Below, piece after piece: positions 62,861-64,000 of a DNA stretch of 64,000 nucleotides; positions within the stretch are counted from its first letter, which is position 1, and each line of letters starts with the position of its first letter. The notes beneath the pieces are model-generated. The model saw nothing but the letters and a program-made list of their open reading frames with translations. It was not told where the DNA came from and did no database searches. A program made the position numbers and the translations under genes. Source of the DNA: Panagrolaimus kolymaensis (Eukaryota > Nematoda > Chromadorea > Rhabditida > Panagrolaimidae); contig JAJQJQ010000021.1 of NCBI GenBank assembly GCA_028622995.1, positions 1,798,001 to 1,862,000 of the forward strand, read 5' to 3'.

Positions 62861-64000
62861 TAACCCAAACACAATCAAATATCCTACCAAAAACAACTAT
62901 GCAGACAATCAGAGAAAAACAAATTTTTCACTTCCAAAAATGCAACAGAAAAAACACAAAGGGAAACTTTCGTGTCAAGAAAATTTCAAAAAATGCAAAT
63001 TTAAATTGGTCAAAACATGGACATATTTGACTCTCCGAAGCGTGAGACTAACATATTCGGAATCAGCGTAAAAAACTGATCTAGACTATCGGGACAAAAC
63101 AAAACAAAAGCAGAACCGACATACAAACAAACAGACACGACACTCCAAATTAAAAAGGAGGACAAGATATATGAAGGGGCCTGCCTAACGGCAGTCCCCG
63201 CACTTTACATTTATTCAATTTTACAATTTTACATTTAAACATCGGGCCCTTCAGGCCCTCATCTCGTCTTCCATATTCCATTCCACACTTACACCCTTTC
63301 AAATTCAATTCCATTACTGCGATTTAGCAACACAGGCCCTTCGGGCCTCAACTTACATGTCCCTCATTTACAGCTTCTTTATAGCACCTCGTGGTCACCC
63401 TCATTGCCCAGAGTTACATTTTCCAATTTCTCATTTTAATAATTTCATTAAACTTTCTTAAAGTCCATCCTATCAATCCTCATTTAAAAAATCATTTTCC
63501 TTAAACACCCTCCAACAAATCCACACATACATGCATCTCTGCACAACCACCAAATCCACCAAATAAGCATTTTTTCAAAAACCACAATAAAAAAAATCAA
63601 GCAACGAAATCTTCTTCAAAAAGAAAACGAAAAATAGCGCGCTTTTTCTCTTTCATCAAACACAAAGAGAAACATTCGCGTTAAAACTTTTTTCATTATG
63701 CAAATATGCAAATTTTCAAACCTCAATATCATATACATATCTCTTTAGCCGACGCTCGAGACCCACATTTTCGGAATCAGCATACAAAACTACATCGGAC
63801 TGTACAATCACATTTCAAAAAAACAGGGAACAACCCACAGACAAACAGACAAACAAACATAGTCAATTCAATTTATAAGGGTAGATATCTATTTTTAAAA
63901 CAAAAATTTTTTTTGCAATTCTTTTTTTTCCATCGTTTTTTTGCAAAAGAAAAAGACACTTTGAAACTTTTATTTTTAGTATTTTTTTCTATCTTTTCTC
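62861..64000. repeat. Right flank: dispersed repeat in two direct copies plus TTCG hairpins
   Basis: About 62925-63150 and about 63600-63860 align in the same direction. Shared blocks in order are ACACAAAG.GAAAC, ATGCAAAT, TTCGGAATCAGC.TA.AAAACT, and an ACAAACAGAC-rich end. Between them lie hairpins at 63176-63199 (outer GGGG/CCCC, inner CTGCC/GGCAG), 63244-63258 (GGGCC/GGCCC) and 63334-63348 (AGGCCC-TTC-GGGCCT). No coding potential was recognised, so the repeat is probably a degraded non-coding mobile element. Confidence 0.6.

Overview
The window looks like nuclear DNA of a nematode with a very AT-rich genome. Introns run from GTAAGT/GTTAGT-type donors to short T-rich acceptors (TTTTCAG, TTTTTTAG). 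The proteins are metazoan and two have clear nematode character: a sugar transporter of the SWEET family and an FMRFamide-receptor-like GPCR. There are no operons with ribosome binding sites and no bacterial genes. The species cannot be named from the sequence.

Layout. A three-exon class A GPCR lies on the minus strand (9146-4102). A tRNA-Tyr with an intron is at 29357-29442 (+). A five-exon SWEET gene is on the plus strand (32265-33540). A three-exon mini EF-hand gene follows at 37185-37635 (+), facing a six-exon FERM-domain gene of the FRMD8/Bili type on the minus strand (44333-38665). Two tRNA-Gly genes (CCC and GCC anticodons) are at about 50.1 and 50.6 kb, minus strand. Four foldback elements with inverted ends were found at 6263-6956, 10214-10457, 19554-19676 and 37725-38086. 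A decayed interspersed repeat of about 40-50 bp lies at 46.5-47.66 kb. A minisatellite of 34- and 44-bp units occupies about 61.1-62.86 kb, and small GC-rich hairpins with TTCG loops flank it.

The most striking signal is none of these. Over about 43 kb the noncoding DNA is filled with a short, strictly oriented motif: an AT-rich run followed by AACTG (W-rich-AAACTG), about once per 50-120 bp in the dense stretches. It reads AAACTG on the plus strand from about 0.3 to 25.98 kb, flips to CAGTTT from 26.30 to about 34.2 kb, is nearly absent from 34.4 to 52.1 kb, and returns as AAACTG from 52.17 to 60.6 kb. The motif fills the introns of the GPCR and SWEET genes, is essentially absent from their exons, and is nearly absent from the FRMD8-like gene. 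In both host genes the coding-strand reading is CAGTTT. About 20-25 nt of higher-complexity sequence usually sits on the CTG side and AT-rich DNA on the other side. Diverged tandem duplications keep the motif while the word beside it changes. My best hypothesis is a large cluster of motif-dependent small-RNA loci (nematode piRNA/21U-like, in the intronic arrangement known from Pristionchus) using a motif that differs from the C. elegans CTGTTTCA core. This is inference and needs small-RNA data.

No functional link between the protein genes is evident. Their interest lies in two of them hosting the motif arrays in their introns while their neighbours do not.
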